Virus record (IMG/VR): IMGVR_UViG_3300029448_000046
Location: 1-56,343 of that record
Reading direction: 5' to 3' (one strand)
From: a virus
DNA length: 56,343 bases
Below, one piece after another: positions 54,610-56,343 of the stretch (its first letter is position 1; each line of letters starts with the position of its first letter). The notes under the pieces are model-generated. The model searched no databases and had not been told where the DNA came from. It saw nothing but the letters and a program-made list of their open reading frames with translations. The position numbers and the translations under genes are program-made.

Positions 54610-55794
54610 ATGGCTTTAGTTCTAAAGGACAGAGTCAAGGAAACAACCGCAACGACTGGGACAGGAACCTATACTCTCGCAGGTGCAGTTACAGGTTCAG
54701 AAACCTTTGGCTCGGTAGGCAATAGCAACACAACTTATTACTGTTGTACAGATGGCTCTGACTTTGAAATTGGGGTCGGAACATATACTAGCTCTGGAAC
54801 AACATTGGCCAGAACTAGCATACTTCAATCAAGCAACAGCGACAACGCTGTTAGCTGGGGCGCGGGAACCAAAACTATATTCTGCACACTTCCAGCAGAA
54901 AAGATGAAGTTTCTTGATGCTAGCAATGTTCTTGATGTTGGCTCTACAGCCATCACAACAACAGGTGTCGTGACCGCTGGTGGTATAACATTAGGCAACG
55001 CTGTCCTTGTAGAGGCTGAACTCGAAATGCTTGACGGCATTACTGCCGGAACTGTCGCGGCCAGTAAAGCAGTAGTTGTTGACGCAGACAAAGATATTAG
55101 CGGTGGCCGAAACCTGACTATTTCCGGTGAACTAGATGCCGCAACTCTAGACATTAGCGGCGACGCCGACATCGACGGTACATTGGAAGCGGACGCAATA
55201 ACAATCAACGGTACTGCTATATCTAGTGTTCTAAGCCCCGTAGCTGGTTCCTCATCTATTGTCACTACAGGCGCACTAAATTCTGGGAGCATTACTTCTG
55301 GCTTTGGCGCGATTGATAATGGTTCAAGTAACATAACGACAACAGGCGTCGGGTCATTCGCGTCATTAGACGTAAGTGGCAACATAGACGTAGATGGAAC
55401 TGCAAATCTTGATGTTGTTGATATCGATGGTGCTGTCGATATGGCGAGTACTTTGGCAGTAACTGGCAACCTTACATTAGGCGCACATCTTATAATGCCC
55501 GATGTTACGTCAACCAAGATATTGGTTGCTGACGGGACTAGCTTTCAAGAGGTTGCTGTTTCCGGTGACGTGACAATAGCCAATACAGGTGCGGTAACGA
55601 TTGCCGCCAATGCTGTTGAAGGCACAATGCTTAACAACAACACCATATCAGCTCAGACCGCCCTCACATCCGGTCTAGCCACAGACGACGAACTGTTAGT
55701 CAGCGATGCGGGAACTCTGAAACGAATGGACGTAAGTGTGCTGACAGCATTAACAGATGACAACGCGACCGCACTGGCGATTGCCTTAGGCTGA
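54610..55794 (+). CDS. Tail fibre with repeat shaft
   Basis: A 394-residue protein one base after the previous gene. The N-terminal domain (VLKDRVKETTATTGTGTYTL, then AGAVTGSETFGSVGNSNTTY and IFCTLPAEKM) is a known phage fibre head-binding domain. The shaft contains LVEAELEMLDGITAGTVAAS, LDISGDADIDGTLEADAITI and many GxITTT repeats. No receptor-binding or S74 domain is present at its end. It shares shaft units with the fibre at 615-1865, so the two probably descend from one gene or exchange parts. Confidence 0.8.
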   Translation: MALVLKDRVKETTATTGTGTYTLAGAVTGSETFGSVGNSNTTYYCCTDGSDFEIGVGTYTSSGTTLARTSILQSSNSDNAVSWGAGTKTIFCTLPAEKMKFLDASNVLDVGSTAITTTGVVTAGGITLGNAVLVEAELEMLDGITAGTVAASKAVVVDADKDISGGRNLTISGELDAATLDISGDADIDGTLEADAITINGTAISSVLSPVAGSSSIVTTGALNSGSITSGFGAIDNGSSNITTTGVGSFASLDVSGNIDVDGTANLDVVDIDGAVDMASTLAVTGNLTLGAHLIMPDVTSTKILVADGTSFQEVAVSGDVTIANTGAVTIAANAVEGTMLNNNTISAQTALTSGLATDDELLVSDAGTLKRMDVSVLTALTDDNATALAIALG

Positions 55795-55807
55795 TTAGGA
55801 GAAACTA

Positions 55808-56164
55808 ATGGCAAACACATTTAAACTTATAACACGGGACGTTGCCCCAGCAAGTTCTGGGACACCAGAGACCTTGTATACTGTTCAGTCAGGTAGCAGA
55901 ATTGTAATACTTGGACTTACACTGGCTAACGTACACACATCACAGGTAACAGCATCAGTTACGTTAGTAAGTACAACTACCCAGACAAGCCAAACACAAA
56001 ACACGACAGCACATCTTTGTAAGGATATCCCACTACCCGTCGGCAGTAGTTTTGAGTTGATGGCGGGTAACAAAATCATAGCAAATGTCGGAGACATAGT
56101 AAAAATAGATGCAAGTGTTTCCGACAAAGTTTCCGTGACCATGAGTTATATGGAGATAACCTAA
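55808..56164 (+). CDS. Small virion protein, tail-associated
   Basis: A 118-residue beta-rich protein with AGGAG before its ATG. TLYTVQSGSRIVILGLTLAN, ASVTLVSTTT, LCKDIPLPVGSSFELMAGNK, IIANVGDIVKIDASVSDKVS and VTMSYMEIT match small marine phage structural proteins that start 'y....a..t.viig..laN......v.v.l'. It overlaps the start of the next fibre gene. Probably part of the tail appendages. Confidence 0.7.
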   Translation: MANTFKLITRDVAPASSGTPETLYTVQSGSRIVILGLTLANVHTSQVTASVTLVSTTTQTSQTQNTTAHLCKDIPLPVGSSFELMAGNKIIANVGDIVKIDASVSDKVSVTMSYMEIT

Positions 56165-56343
56165 TGCCATACATTGGTCAAAGAACAACAGAACACTTTG
56201 CTAGTACAACTGCTGTTCAGCGTTTCAATGGTGACGGAAGTGACACAACATTTACATTAAGCACAGCAGTATCTTCTGTGCAAGATGTGCTGGTGTCAGT
56301 TGATGGTGTTGTACAAGACACTGCCGCCTACACTATTCCTGAT
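56164..56343 (+). CDS. Tail fibre-type protein (partial, runs off the right edge)
   Basis: The first 60 residues are visible, starting MPYIGQRTTEHFASTTAVQR. 'YIG..p......t....F.GDGs.T.FTLs..v.s..dv.V.vdGV.Q....Yti..' is a frequent N-terminal domain of marine phage fibres, seen here with FNGDGSDTTFTLSTAVSSVQ and DGVVQDTAAYTIPD. The rest lies beyond the window. It starts at the stop of the previous gene (TAATG). Confidence 0.75.
   Translation, partial: MPYIGQRTTEHFASTTAVQRFNGDGSDTTFTLSTAVSSVQDVLVSVDGVVQDTAAYTIPD

Noticed and set aside
54825-55517. 230-residue minus-strand frame inside the tail fibre gene
   Set aside because: Mirror of a repetitive, codon-biased fibre gene; composition (Ser/Val/Pro/Thr-rich) is typical of antisense shadow frames.
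1-56343. Joining the two window edges as one circular gene
   Set aside because: The frame of the right-edge fibre gene does not continue into the left-edge partial gene when the ends are joined directly, so circularity is not supported by the sequence.

Overview
This window looks like most of the genome of a temperate, short-tailed marine phage. It reads as a podovirus-like virion: terminase, portal, a GroES-like protein, a scaffold, a gpT-type capsid protein, SU10-type adaptors, a gp10-like hub and giant ejection proteins, with no tail tube or tape measure. A class II (B12-dependent) ribonucleotide reductase, a MazG-like hydrolase, a Rieske-oxygenase-family protein beside the terminase and a GTA-type three-TM holin point to a marine alphaproteobacterial host. 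From memory, the SAR116 phage HMO-2011 also carries a methanesulfonate-monooxygenase-like gene, so a relative of that group is my best guess. This is inference, not a database match. Both ends of the window cut virion genes.

Layout. (1) 38.0-56.3 kb and 1-18.7 kb, plus strand: small terminase, a few small early-late genes, large terminase, oxygenase-like protein, portal, co-chaperonin, scaffold, capsid, small virion genes, adaptors and tail fibres. It continues at the window start with a fibre ending in an S74 autochaperone, the hub, ejection proteins (one of 2619 aa), holins and a T4-type lysozyme. (2) 18.7-23.8 kb, minus strand: a lysogeny and recombination block with integrase, an excisionase-like protein, an HNH protein, SSB, an Erf-like annealing protein, a PD-(D/E)XK exonuclease and a CI-like repressor, with a candidate attP beside the integrase. 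(3) 23.9-29.1 kb, plus strand: VRR-NUC nuclease, NrdJ, an initiator-like protein, a separate primase zinc ribbon, a Toprim-helicase and a possible late regulator. (4) 29.3-37.0 kb, minus strand: many small genes, a Sir2-family protein, and a MoxR-type AAA+ ATPase, a metallopeptidase-VWA protein and a helical protein in one operon. (5) 37.0-38.0 kb: a gene-poor divergent region full of repeats and hairpins, a candidate origin, pac site or switch.

How it fits together. The CI-like repressor sits at a divergent junction between the recombination block and the replication block. The primase-helicase, SSB, annealing protein and exonuclease would support replication and recombination; no DNA or RNA polymerase is visible, so host enzymes are probably used. 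NrdJ and MazG serve nucleotide supply. The MoxR/VWA/Sir2 operon is the best candidate for a poorly described system. The oxygenase-like gene is the most unusual single gene, because it keeps a probable mononuclear-iron site but has lost the Rieske [2Fe-2S] ligands.
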